This document shows positions 45,390 to 56,769 of a stretch of DNA of 64,000 nucleotides, piece after piece. Source of the stretch: Neoechinorhynchus agilis (Eukaryota; Acanthocephala); NCBI GenBank assembly GCA_051530055.1, contig CM121341.1:10726001-10790000 (forward strand), written 5' to 3'. Within the stretch, counting starts at the first letter, position 1. Every line of letters starts with the position of its first letter. Position numbers and translations under genes: made by a program. The notes under the pieces were generated by a model. It saw nothing but the letters and a program-made list of their open reading frames with translations, was not told the DNA's origin and made no database searches.

Positions 45390-48150
45390 CGGTTGATGCC
45401 TTCTCCACCGCTGCCATCATCCTCTGCAGCTCTGAATTCGATCCATCACATCATGCACTCCTCCCTCGAGGATAAAATCGCACCATTTTTATTTCTGGTA
45501 TACCTGAAGCCCCTGTTACAAACCCTGTCGCCGCTGATGCACACAACCGCCACCAAATCCTTCGAATCGGTCAACTCCTTTTCCCCGACATTTACTCCAC
45601 TATTCCTCCTCCATCAACAATTATGCGCATTTCCTCCAAAAATCCCTTTAACCCGAGACCACGTCTCGTCAAAGTAACTTTTATTTTACCATTCGTAGCC
45701 TCCCTCTTTCTTAACAGGAGACACAGAGTCCTCACTTCACAACCTTCTTTTCGTCGCTGTACACATAAGAACTCAACATCATTCCACCGTCCCTCCAAAC
45801 TCAACAATGTAACCCGTCACTTTTAGCAAACAATCGAGAACATCTCCACCATCCCAAAAACTCGAAAAGTAAGTGATTTCCCAACTTCTTTGACTACGTG
45901 CAACTCCGCCGGAGCCCGAATAACCACAAAGGTCAATCTCCTAGCCGTTCCACATTAATTACTCTCTTTTTCCCGAATCAAGTAAATAATTATTGCTCTT
46001 CCCCTACTCAAAATCGCCATAAATCGGCCCATCCAACCGTAGCTGGTAAATACAAAGTTCCAACCCTAAACTCATTTCTATCATTGCCAATCACTCATCC
46101 CAACTCACACTTTCGATTCGCCCCCGGACTTCTATCTTTGGGATAATCAATCGTTCGATATCGGCATCCCGTAACGATTCCCCCCTTAATCCGCCACCCG
46201 CAATGAACAATGCAACCCCAATCTCTTTCACTTTCGTCCCTGGTTTCCGAAATCCAAAATTCCCTTCCCCACGGCAATCTACTCCAATACTCGTAACCTC
46301 CTTGCTAAACTGGATGAAATTTCACTCACTTCATCTACCTCAAAAGCCGACGTAGTCATCTTAACAGAAACGTGGCTTAACCCCTTCAACAGCGACTCAG
46401 CCATCCTTCCCGGGTACTCTTCCTTCCATACATTCCGCGATCGCTACCATACTCTTTATCTCGTACCGGCTCTCTTCAAAACCCCGATCTTGAATTCATC
46501 GCAGTCCATTTCATAGCTCCTCTGAGAAACGGCCTTAGAGAATTCACAAATTGCTGGCGTCTTTCGCCCTCCGGCCTCTCGACCTGAGTCCTCCTTGCTC
46601 CAAATTGACTCTATGATGGAGCTCATTGACTCCAAAAATTCGCACCATTTCTTAATTGCAGGGGATTTCAATAATCTATTTCCTCTTCTCCCCTTCACCG
46701 AGTTGCGTCGACGTATTGACTTCCCAACTCGTATTGACGCTCACCTCGACGAAGTGTTCACAAATATCGACACCTACTCATCCGCCTTTAGACTCTCTCC
46801 CCCTCGAACTCTGACCACCCTTCTGCCCTTATTACTCCCTCCACCCCACCTCAACGTATGAAATCTCCCCGTTTACCCGTCTGGGATAGGACTCTCTTGG
46901 TCTACGCCATCCGGATCCCTTCTCTAATTTGTTCTCCACTGATTTAAAACAGGCTCTAGATTCCATTAATCAGAATCTCTGGCCTGATTCAATCTACAAT
47001 CAATGCTCAACATCAATCTTCACACAATTTTTCACGCCCACACCTGAAACCTTTGTCAACTCGCCGATAATCCTCTCAGTTTAGTCATATGAAGTACTAA
47101 AGTATCGCACAAAATTACCTAAAAATTCGTCATCTCAATCCGAAATCCTTGACTGGGCTCTTCGCTGCATCATTCCCGAACTCATCGACCCTCTTACCCA
47201 CATTATAAGCCTCAGCTTTTTATACGGCATCTACCCCTCATGCCTGAAAACTGCTAAAGTGATCCTTCTTCCAAAAGAGGGCATCCTATTTCGGCCGAAT
47301 CATCCCGTCCAATATCCATTCTACCCTCTTCTTCAAAAATTATCGAAAAATGTTTTAAATCTCGCCTAAAGACCCAATCACCACCCTACCTCTCCCTTTC
47401 CTTTACCTCTAAAGAAATCACACTCATAAAAGATTTCTGCACCAGTCACAAACTCCACCTGAATTTCTCTAAAATGCGTCGAAATGATCGCTTTATTCTC
47501 CCGCAGCCCTACATTCTACCTCGAGCTTCTAAATGACATCCTACGAGTAACCTCCCTAAGAATTCTGGGTATCCAATTTCAATCAAATGTGAAATGGGAC
47601 TCCACATCACTCTCTCCCGTAAGCCTCTTAAACGCCTCCGGCATTTAGGAATCCCTTCACACGATCTATTTAAATTTTACTTCTGCTTTATCTTACCCTC
47701 CCGCACCTACGGTTATCCCGTTTTTATAATGACACATTTTATTTATTGATTCACAAATAAGAGGAACCATGTACCTTTTGGTCCTCACAAACACACAGAT
47801 ATTCTGTTTTTGTATGTCCGTTCGGGTTGGAATGCCCGGTCTGGGGATGTCCGTTCGTGAGGGAATTTTTGGATCTCAAATCCATCGTCTTGAAATGTTT
47901 CATAAAAGAGCATCTAAAATTTGCAATGCTTTGATAATATTTTTATAAACCAAACAAAACGCTTATCAACCCTTACCACATATTGCTCATTTTTCTCACG
48001 AGAACAACACTCGTAATCCTAATTCGTTTCATCTTCCTTATATCTACGCTACCTTTTCCATGCTGCCCAATCTTCTCGGATATCATAATCCTGGAATGAA
48101 CCTGAGAAAAGACCAATCTTACAAGCGCTTCTGTAAGCAATAAACACCAG
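45390..48150 (+). mobile_element. APE-type LINE (CR1/Rex-like), broken
   Basis: A block with strong C-rich plus-strand bias, unlike the AT-rich surroundings. The 5' third (45,390-46,300) has Pro/Ser/Thr-rich frames that may be ORF1. Endonuclease residues appear at about 46,595-46,780 (LIAGDFNN...RRIDFPTRIDAHLDEVFTNI). RT residues appear at about 47,240-47,380 (LKTAKVILLPKEG; RPISI...KIIEKCFKSRLK in other frames). The end reads LRHLGIPSHDLFKFYFC...SRTYGYPVF near 47,640-47,730 and IHRLEMFHKRASKICNA near 47,890. Several frameshifts and stops make it inactive. An inverted repeat pair brackets its last 300 bp. Confidence 0.8.
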
Positions 48151-48285
48151 TTTACACCTGAGCGGACCTTCCAACCGGATATTCTCAAACGAACGGACAT
48201 CCAGTTACAGGATAATCCCACCCGAACGGACACAAAAAAAAGAATATCTGTGTGTTTATGAGGATCCAAAGGTGTATGGGTCTAA
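47765..48285. repeat. Inverted repeats bracketing the LINE 3' end
   Basis: The left arm 47,765-47,870 and right arm 48,175-48,285 are inverted with roughly 80% identity by eye. Both contain ACACACAGATATTCT and TGTCCGTTCGGGT, the latter repeated as TGTCCGTTCG further in. The enclosed 300 bp resembles the end of the LINE ORF. Either the LINE 3' part was captured, or two elements inserted around it. Confidence 0.75.
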
Positions 48286-48289
48286 TTTT

Positions 48290-49305
48290 TTAAACCCAAA
48301 TATCAATAAAACGTGTTATTGCTATAACATATTTGAAAGAAAACTTTAAACAGTCTCTGGTGAATAAACCTGTTTTACACTTGAATAAAGTGTTAAAAGA
48401 CTCGTCGCTAAAAAGCGTGATTTAAATTTACTTCCATAATTAAGATGTTCAGTCTCAAATTTTGTCTTAGCCAATCCCTTATTGAGGACTTTGCGGCGTT
48501 GGGCATTCAAAAACTTACTGATGAGAAGCGTATCCTAGACAAATTATTGACGCCTCTTAAATGTCCTTGACGATCTCGAGTTGATTGAATATTCATCCAT
48601 GAGTCGAACCTTCATGAAAAATCAACAATGATGGTGAGTTAGAGTTCATGAAAAACATAAGTTTTGCTCATTGGAGATCCAATAAAAAAGGAAACGGCAA
48701 AGAAGACCAACGGTTCAAAAGATACGTTTCGCTCATTGATAGCTCACGTTTGTAATCATTTTTTTGAAATTTTGATCCTTTGTGAACAAGCATCACAGAG
48801 AGCTCATTGTGTTATGATCTTTGTTATAGTTGAAGAAGTGGCGATCATAATCACTCCCGGATAAAAATTTTTATTAAGATAATTCGAGTACCGAACCCAG
48901 AAATGAACCCGAGGAAAGACTTAACCTCACAAGTTCTCCTGCAAACAATTACCATCAACATTCCTACCCGAATAGACGTTTCAACCCGACCTTTAGTAAA
49001 TAAACGTGTAATTAATATTGTTTTGCAATTAAGTTTGTTGATCTCCTCTCGAAGTATCTCAATAAAATATTTTCCATCCACGGAAGGGGGATTATAATCA
49101 CCACCACATCTCTTGAACTCCATCTCGAATTCCGTTAGAATTTTCTTTAAGATTTAATTATTCCAATGATTAGTATTCTGATTTCTATAGCATCAAACGA
49201 GGAAATTCTTGCCTTAGGGTGTTAAAATACGTCAAATTTTATAAATTATTAAAAAACAAAAGTTTTTGAAAAGATGTTATGTTGAAAAGATAATTCATTG
49301 TTATT
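48290..49305. other. Intergenic with a dispersed repeat fragment
   Basis: Bases 49,030-49,140 (CTCGAAGTATCTCAATAAAA, ATTATAATCACCACCACATC) resemble 17,060-17,160 and its duplicate at 24,758-24,858. No gene seen. Confidence 0.45.
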
Positions 49306-49307
49306 TG

Positions 49308-49432
49308 TCGATAGGAGAGATAAATGAAATTAAGAATTTATTGATTTGATATTTCGATCCACTATCTCGGATCTTCTTCAGCGATTGTTTACAAATTCTT
49401 AATTTCATTTATCTCTCCAATCGACAAAAAAA
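49308..49432. repeat. Foldback with the best-formed hammerhead-like core
   Basis: The arms GTCGATAGGAGAGATAAATG (49,308 on) and CATTTATCTCTCCAATCGAC (ending 49,428) are near-perfect inverses, continued by AAATTAAGAATTT on both sides. On minus, 49381-49352 reads CTGAAGA, an extra A, GATCC, eight loop bases, GGATC, then GAAA: a five-pair stem II between the two conserved boxes. Confidence 0.88.
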
Positions 49433-50390
49433 GATGTTATCCATAGATTGTTTTTTAATTCAGGGCGAAATAAAGAAAACTGAATCTACGCGTGGGACAA
49501 ACACTAAAAGTGAAGAAAATCCATGCTTTTATCATTCACAATGCACCCTTAAAAGTCCATTAATCCTAAGATCTCCAACGAGTTCGTTAGTTTTCGCTAC
49601 TATTTTGTTTTTTGTTGTTGATTGAAGCGTTACGTGCCGGATTCTAGCAAATGAAAACTTATGCGCGTGGCAGTAGACTGAGACGGCAGGCACGTTGACG
49701 TGCCTCTCGAGCTTCCGGCTGCTGTAGACATTCCTCAAAGAGATTGGCTGCTGCTTCGCGGATATCACATGATCGTGGTTTATTGAGTTTTGAAAATAGA
49801 AACGAGTACCGACAATCCATTTATTTTTTAAAGTCGGTAAAATGCTTTGACCTGACCACAAGCAAAATTTATTGATGTTTTTGGTCTTCAAAGATAGATT
49901 TTTTGTGAAGCACAGAATGGACATTTGAATAAAAAAGGTTAAATGTTTTGGTGCACAAATGTCACACGCTTAATGCTATCGAATCTTCTTATAAAATTTT
50001 TTATTCACTAATTTTAGATATCGTTAATTGTCATTTTTACACTTACGACTTGAAAACACAAAAACTACGGATTTTAGTAGATCAAAATGGCGAAATTTAT
50101 TGGGAAAACCCTGTTTTTCTTATCAAAAATTTTCATTTAATTCTACTGAAAAACTTAATTTTTAATTTAGTTGTTAATCCCGCGAAGTATGACAATGTGT
50201 ATGATAGGTCAAATTTAAAATTTTGCTAAAATTCTTTATATTGGCTGGTTGTGGTTTTTGCATTAATTAGCAGCAAAGACTGACGCTTGATTCAAATTGG
50301 CGTTACGAACTTTTCAAACTAAAAGAAATAATCAAGTATCCGCTCCAATTTATTCGATTATAAACCATTAAATGGTCAAAATACGATGAT
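49433..50390. other. Intergenic, no firm gene
   Basis: A 130-codon minus frame (49532-49924) is basic and lacks recognisable motifs; I treat it as chance. The rest is AT-rich. Confidence 0.35.
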
Positions 50391-50391
50391 T

Positions 50392-50418
50392 TAATTTTGA
50401 AGACCTTGTCATCTTCAG
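50392..50418 (-). repeat. Isolated hammerhead-like core
   Basis: The minus strand reads GGCTGAAGATGACAAGGTCT followed by TCAAAA. CTGAAGA is followed by a short GAC/GTC stem with AAG loop; the GAAA box is replaced by TCAAAA. TTAATTTAAATCATCG-like flanks pair only weakly. Confidence 0.5.
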
Positions 50419-50569
50419 CCAAAACACGAAATCCACATTTTAATTCAAATACACGAGTTTAATTTTTGTTTATTTGCAATCCGTTGTTCTACCAGGGAAA
50501 TATCAATTTCAAAGTATTATCTTGCCATCAAGTGATGCGTTATGGACGTTTTGCGGAAACTCCTGATTT

Positions 50570-50730
50570 AAGTTCACTAATTTATTTCTCCGATATTTCA
50601 CCTCGCGGATAATTCCGACATTTCTTCGAGGTTTGCCATTGCTTGTAAGTTTTTAGGAATTATTGAACTCAAATCAGAGGAGGGAGCAAAACTAGGAAAA
50701 AGAAAGTATCTTTTCCCCGAAGACAATAAT
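50570..50730. repeat. Dispersed copy of the 360-bp family
   Basis: GCGGATAATTCCGACATTTC and AAACTAGGAAAAAGAAAGTA match the repeat units at 9.2-11.1 kb. This copy preserves GGTGAAATATCGG on minus, where the others are more eroded. Confidence 0.8.
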
Positions 50731-50999
50731 TCAAGACAAAAAGGATTTTCTGGGCTAATGGTAACAAAATAAAAGTTTTAGCCATCGACAATACAAACAG
50801 TTCTTATGAGAATTTTCGGAACGTTTTTGGAAATGCAATCGCGAAAATGCTACGATTTTGATTTTTGGTGATTGGCCCGTTTATAGGAATTTTTCAGCAA
50901 AATGAACTAATTTTTTGGGTTGATAATGTTTCATCAAATAATTTAACAAATTGTTAAAATTGCTTGTAGTTCGTTTCTTTTCTGGCGTCGAAATTAAAA

Positions 51000-51090
51000 T
51001 GATTTTAATTTTAAAATCCGATATTTATCAGTGCGAATTAAACACTTTAACAACCCTGATAAACACGTACAAGATTGCGCCGAAAACAAC
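51000..51090. repeat. Foldback remnant with hammerhead-like core
   Basis: The plus strand 51056-51085 reads CTGATAAACACGTAC...GCGCCGAAA. ATCCGATATTTATCAG at 51,016-51,031 is its partial inverse. It lies about 130 bp upstream of the GRAM-domain gene. Confidence 0.6.
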
Positions 51091-51204
51091 CTATATGAGA
51101 ATTCAATCTTCAAACAGTTCGTTTCTTAAAGCAGCCTTTCGGACTCGTTATTTTATAACAATATTTCCGTTGTGTATTATAGGATTGATTTAGATGATGC
51201 TCTT

Positions 51205-51217
51205 CAACTACTTTTAG
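51205..51217 (+). promoter_or_regulatory. Acceptor-like site before the GRAM gene start
   Basis: CAACTACTTTTAG ends nine bases before ATG at 51227. The same TTTTAG hallmark occurs before TGR and fumarase. Confidence 0.5.
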
Positions 51218-51226
51218 ACGGTTATT

Positions 51227-52034
51227 ATGATAAAGTTTCGCAAGCACTTCCCTGATGTCTCAGAAAAAGTGGAAGCTCGATACCGATGCGCGTACCAAGA
51301 CGACATTCTTCTCCAAGGCATTCTTTATGTAACTCGTCACCGATTTTGCTTCAACTCAACAGTTCTTGGACGACGTGTGACCATAAATGTTCCATGGAAC
51401 CAAGTGCACGACATCCGAAAAGCAAAGATTGCATACATCTTCCCTACTGCAATAGCTTTATCGACTCCAAGTATTCGTTATGTCTTTGCATCCTTTCTTC
51501 AGAGGGACAGTGCTTTCAACACAATCAGAATGATTTTATCGTCCATAACGAATGGCAAAAACATTATGGCTATTGCATCGTCGTCCACTGTGACCACCAA
51601 TGAAGTTTTAGATCGCCAGTTAAGTGTTGGAACTGAAAACATACAAAGAAATGACGACGTTTCTAGTTATGCTGATGAGAGCAGGTCAATGGAAACTTGG
51701 ACTCGTGATAAAAGTTCCTGATTACACGACTTCGATTTCGACATTCGCTAGAAACCATAACCAATGCTCTTCATTGTCATCAATTGATTCCTCGTCCACC
51801 ACCAGCTCTTCGTCTGTCAGGTCTTCATTCAAACGGAAACGTATTCGAAAAACCCATGTTCATAAATCATCATCACCGGTGACTGAACCGAGTCCGGAAA
51901 CAAAATGGATTGATATCGTCTTGTTCGTTATTATTCTTATGACACTCGTAACTTCCACAATGATGTACGCAAGAGTGGATAATCTGGAGAAGTGGTTGAA
52001 TGAACTTGCCAGAAAGCCGTGTTGGAAATCTTGA
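51227..52034 (+). CDS. GRAMD-like: GRAM-domain, tail-anchored membrane protein, 246 residues
   Basis: Two exons, 51227-51684 and 51752-52034, join in frame across a 67-bp GT-AG intron (GTCAATGG...TTCGCTAG). Residues about 3-110 form a GRAM domain (FRKHFPDVSEKV, YRCAYQDDILLQGILYVT, HRFCFNS, VPWNQVHDIRKAK, YVFASFLQRDSAFNTIRMI). A Ser/Thr-rich linker and a basic FKRKRIRK stretch follow. A C-terminal membrane segment (about 205-226, WIDIVLFVIILMTLVTS) comes before a 20-residue tail. This layout matches the shorter GRAMD proteins at ER-plasma membrane contacts, which bind phosphoinositides. It lacks the sterol-binding VASt domain of Aster proteins. An upstream coding exon cannot be excluded. Confidence 0.85.
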
Positions 52035-53227
52035 AACTGAGGAATGGGATGTGTTTGCATAGGTTTAGATGGTAATTAAACATTGATGAGAATTCGTGTG
52101 ATAATCAATCGGAAAAAAATATATTAACAAATTCAAGCGATAAAATCTCGGGATTTTCAATGTTTACTTAAGAAACCCCTATAAGGACCGTTAATGGTCC
52201 GTAAACCCTCTCTATATGAGCCCCGAGATTTATTTCTCATATACCGAAGTATTCTATATCAATTTATATCACAGGCCGCGTTTTCATCGTGTTTGATTTT
52301 TTATTCCTTTCTCAAAAGCGCAAAGTCCATTCCAAATCTTACAGTGAATCCATTTGCACCTCTGAGGTTGCTTTGAGAAAGCTGGTTCAAATTTTTATAC
52401 CATACATCCGACCATTTAGTCCTATTTTCACTCTAAAGATACGACTCTAATTACCAAAGGCATTTCAGCAATATTATCGACGCGGACTTTGTATCCTATT
52501 TATAAATCGCTTCAAAATATACCTCGCAAAAATCAATTGAACATGCGTTTTGACGATTAAATATCTCTCGAGTTCCATTTTGCTGATTATCTTTAGAAGG
52601 AATGCTTATATTCGGCATGGGAGTAAAGTCAATAGTGTCGAAATAAATCAAAAAAATCCGCCAGTGAGCAGTACGTTTTGCATCACTTTTTGGGGAGTAT
52701 AAGCGAAAATTTGCTCGATGAATATATTTGGTATTTCTTTAAACGAGCTTCATAAAATCAAAAGCTTTAAAAAACACGACCTTTGATTATGAGACAGGTA
52801 TCGGAAATGAGTTAACCCTTGAATACTACTAAAGTTCGCTCGTTTGTCGATGTCCATTTTAATTTATTGCCTCAAGTATTGGTTATAAATTCTACAGAGA
52901 ACGTTGTGTTGCATAGCTAATAATTAAAAAGCTGAAATGAAAGCAAATTATGATTTTTTCTAAGATTCGAATGTGCATTTAGTAAAAAAATTGTTTATTA
53001 GCAAGTTGTTCACAATAAACGTATTTTAAATAAAAAACGAATTTTAGTGAAATTCTACGCTCTATTATTGTTGTTATTGCATGTAGAATTTAAAGGTTTT
53101 AAACGAAAAGACGATTGGGAAGTATCAGACAAAACTTGACTGGTGTATTTGATTACAGAAAAAAGGAACAGAACCAAATTTAAGAAAATCTAAGAATTTT
53201 AATCGGTAGCAATACGAAAAAGAATTA
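52035..53227. other. Intergenic with one small foldback
   Basis: At about 52,137-52,242, AAAATCTCGGG and CCCCGAGATTT flank a GGACCGTTAATGGTCC palindrome. Otherwise AT-rich, with no gene recognised. Confidence 0.5.
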
Positions 53228-53527
53228 TTATTCCAAAGATTGAGATGGATCGTTGTTTTTGATTTTCAGATACCTGCTATACAGTTTAGCGGCGTCCGTT
53301 TGGAGACTGTTGACTTCGTCAAATAATTGGCTAACATGGTGATGTAAATTATCAATGTTTGATACGCGAGAAAGATTATCCCCTTTCATTACAGTCGTGT
53401 GCAGCTTATTGAGATGCTCTGATAGTTTATTCTGTGATTGGGCGCACTCATCGGCAGCTTTATGCAGACGCTTGAGCTCTTGACGGAATCTTTCTTCAGA
53501 CATTTGGGATAAATCTACAAAGGACAT
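53228..53527 (-). CDS. Small coiled-coil protein, 99 residues, unidentified
   Basis: An unspliced ORF starting MSFVDLSQMSEERFRQELKR. Heptad-like spacing of L, I and V runs through most of the length (LHKAADECAQSQNKLSEHLN; IDNLHHHVSQLFDEVNSL). There is no signal peptide or membrane segment. Size and composition resemble subunits of small coiled-coil complexes such as BLOC-1/BORC, but I see no diagnostic match. The clean start, even codon use and strong amphipathic pattern make it more credible than chance. Confidence 0.55.
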   Translation of the reverse strand: MSFVDLSQMSEERFRQELKRLHKAADECAQSQNKLSEHLNKLHTTVMKGDNLSRVSNIDNLHHHVSQLFDEVNSLQTDAAKLYSRYLKIKNNDPSQSLE

Positions 53528-56130
53528 TTTTATAAGTTTTCATAGCCTTCAAACAGTTGACAGATTGTCATTCAGCATCAATTTTTTAATTTTTATTTGA
53601 TTTAGTCTTCTTTCTTTAGACTTCCGAAAGTGTGAGTAATCACAATAGAAAATTTGGTTGCGACTGAACGAAGATCTTTAAAAGCTGGTCCATCGTCGAG
53701 TATTAAAGAAGTCAAAGTTACTTAAATAAAGTCAATTCCTATGAGTATAGCAGTGCGAGGCGTAAGCAAAAGACCAAAATCGTTTAATTTTTATTTTGAG
53801 GTAGCAGTAATTTAGTTCTTCGCAACATTAATGGTAAAATAGAATTTAACAGCTTCCTTCAGTCAAACAATTCGAATTTTTCGAAAGCTTCTTTAGTTTG
53901 AAGTACTTTCTGCTTTTCGATCAATCGTACAACTCGAAAGTAAGAATTAGAAGAAGATTGATTTTTCAATAATTCTATCCTTCTAAAAAAGATGATTCTC
54001 TGACGATAATAAAACGTAAAGTAAATAAATGAATATGTCGACGTTATACGATTGACGCTAAAGAAAAAAACCGTGCTTCTTCCGTATTTACACCGTTTTC
54101 ATTCTCAACGTCGAATCGAGTGCGCGCTCCGTTTCACCATTTTTATGCAACGGCGTCGATGTGCTCTTCCAAGTGACTTAAAGTGAGATCGAGCATTTCG
54201 ACTGCTTAAAGTCCGAGTTGTTAATGTTCTAATGAAAAGGTAATCCATCTTATAATTTTCATGCAATTACGATAATTTTTTTAAATGTGGAAATCTTCTT
54301 GTCTCCTTGTTGGTTTTTTCGGCTTTTTTGTAAATTCGATTCGTTTCAATGTTTCTGAGCCTTTTCGTGCGCTGCGATTTGTTGAGTTCGCTTTGGATTT
54401 AAGCGCTTGGTTTCTCTTTTGGTTGTCTTCGGGTCAAGTATTCTGCTGTGTTCCATTATAATCTTCAATATGCCACTAGGTATTCACTAGCGTTTTTTGT
54501 TTGTTCTTTACTCCTTTATGGTGTTAACTTGTCATTTGGTAAACATTCGTTTCAGAGCTACTTTCTTGCAGGTATTCTAGCTCAGTGTATATATTATTCA
54601 AGGTAAAAAATTATAGTACCCTCGCATAGCGTTAAGAAGGACGCCTATAACTCTAGATACGGTTTCGCTTCCTGTCACCTCAACTAAATTGGTTAGAAGT
54701 AGCAATTGTACACTTGGTGCATCAGCGTCTTGTCTTTTGCTCTGTTTCGCGTGCCTGAACTGAGCCCTGCAAACATTTTCTCGCTTGCCCCGCAGATGAA
54801 TCTTCTAAGAAACGGGCTAACCTGCAGGAGTGACTTTGCGCCATCCACATGCTCGTTGCTGCCTTCTGGAGGAATGCGATCTTCTTGTTGTCATTGAATC
54901 ACCTCAGGTTTACTAGCCTCGGCCACTCTGCAACCATGCAGTGGACCAGTACACTCAGTTCTACCATCTTATGGTGCTGATTGTAGGAACTGAAGTCGTA
55001 TGAAACTGCCCATCCATGGGACCCTTTCCAGTGTTTTCCCGTGCAAGCCAACACGTCTTCTAGCTGTGATTTTTACAACCAAATGTTAGTTAGAGAATTT
55101 TATATACTTCTTTAGCACTACGTCCGACCCTGTTAAAACAATCTGCGATTGCAATGATAGTTTTGGGCTTATTTGACCGGAAACACGTATGTGCCACATT
55201 TAGATTCATTAAAGGTTCAACCAATTGGCAAAGCTCTTTATTAGTTACAAACACGTTTTATTGATTAAGAAGAACGATCCATACACTTGCCAGCATCCAC
55301 CTTTGCTGAAGTTGTCTGGATGTCGGATGTTGAGGCAGGGAGGTGGGATTTGCCTTTGGAGTTTTACAGGAGAATGTCCGATTGGGAGTTTTTCCTTGTT
55401 CTCCGGTTGTTAAGGAAAGATTGGGTTTGGGGGAGGAAGGATTTTTGGTGGAGAGTGGTACGAGGGAGAGCACATCTTTCCAGGAGCACACTGGAGAAAT
55501 CAATGTCCTTATTATTCATGAATTTTGTGCCCAGTTGCTTTGTCAAATAATGCCGATTATCTTGATTTGATGTTATCAATTGCAGGATATGAGGAGTGGC
55601 GACCTTAGCGGAACGAACGATTTCGTATACAAGATTGAAAAATATCTACCTATAGGGTAATCATCGAATCTGAGAAAGTTAACGTCGTAACTAAGTTTAC
55701 TTTTTGAGCCTATAAATTGTTCAGACAGTAGCACAAAGAATTTTTATAATATGTCTTACTATTTCGAAGTGCAGGTTGTGTCTAATCAGTGGAACTCTCT
55801 ATAAAATATTTGAGGAATTTCGCGGTCTTAAAAATGAAAATAACAAACATTGCCAATGAGTAATATGAGCTTTGTTATAAAATCAAAGCTTGCGATTGCA
55901 AGTTAAAATAGGCACCAGCTGTATTCTGGACCAAAAATACATCGTATTCGCTAACACCCGTTAGGGAATTAACTCACATTTGTTAATATTTCAAGCTGTG
56001 GGTTTAGTATAGTTTCGGCAAACTAACGGCCTTCATATACAAAAACTACGAAATCGCGTTCTAATATCGAATTATTATTTATTATTATTCATATGCCTCT
56101 TTCAAACACACACAAATCAGTTCTCCAATT
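53528..56130. other. Long stretch without a firm gene
   Basis: Bases 54,060-54,240 are more balanced in composition and end in AATGAAAAGGTAATCC, which could be a short first exon and donor. Bases 54,640-55,080 are G+C-richer and may be old transposon. An 87-codon plus frame at 55287-55550 (Trp-rich) is unassigned. No array or foldback seen. Confidence 0.35.
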
Positions 56131-56137
56131 CTTAAGT

Positions 56138-56765
56138 TTATGAGATCCAGCATCTCCCGGGCCTAGGACAACTGTGAGTTGAAGGACTATTAACCATGCT
56201 GTCGATTATATCATTTCGATTTAACTTGGTTGCTGCGTTTAGTACGAGTGTCATTATCGGCGATATTATCGCTTCCGAACATCCAACATTGCAATCAATC
56301 TTCACAATTTGCTGGCGCAATGCATTAACCATATTCTCTGGTTCGATAAAACTACTGGCTTCTTAGCCACACTTCTATGCTCAAACAATGTTGCAATGAA
56401 ATCGTATAGAACGTTCATTACTGTCTTCCTTGGCTTATATTCTACGAAATTATCAACGATGTACCTATAAATGCGGTCCACGTATAAAACGAGAAAATTT
56501 ATTTACGACAACGAGTCCTTCGTTTGATGCATAAACTCAGGCAACCTCCGAAATAAAACATTTGGAATCCCACAAGTTTCTTTTGAGTCCAGCTCTTTTC
56601 GCAAATCACGATTGAAAATCTCTATGTAAAACGGCATCAGGCTTCCATTGTTGCAAACTATCGCCAAATTCAAAATACAACGCCTGATAACTCTATTTTC
56701 TAGCCTTTTTCCGATTTGGAGGCATTGTCGGCTGTTGAGGACTTTTGCTTCCACTTGTTCCGATC
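56138..56765 (-). pseudogene. Fragment of an unidentified protein-coding gene
   Basis: The minus strand is nearly continuously protein-like. It opens with KRLENRVIRRCILNLAIVCN...FYIEIFNRDLRKELD...RLPEFMHQTKDSL (56,754-56,503). RYIVDNFVEYKPRKTVMNVL, then FIATLFEHRSVAKK, follows at about 56,470-56,360. After a frame change comes ENMVNALRQQIVKIDCNVGC...TLVLNAATKLNRNDI (to 56,138). Composition suggests a helical repeat or scaffold protein. The frame change has no plausible intron, so this is a decayed copy or contains an assembly error. An RTE-like LINE adjoins its 5' side. Confidence 0.4.
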
Positions 56766-56769
56766 GAGA

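Noticed and set aside
45393-45826. Pro/Ser-rich plus ORFs as host genes
   Set aside because: The C-rich bias continues unbroken into endonuclease and RT remnants downstream, so they belong to the LINE.
49532-49924. 130-codon minus ORF
   Set aside because: Basic composition with no motif, no supporting splice or start signals, and no neighbour context.
55258-55579. Overlapping ORFs on both strands
   Set aside because: Four short frames overlap without a preferred one, and none shows a motif.
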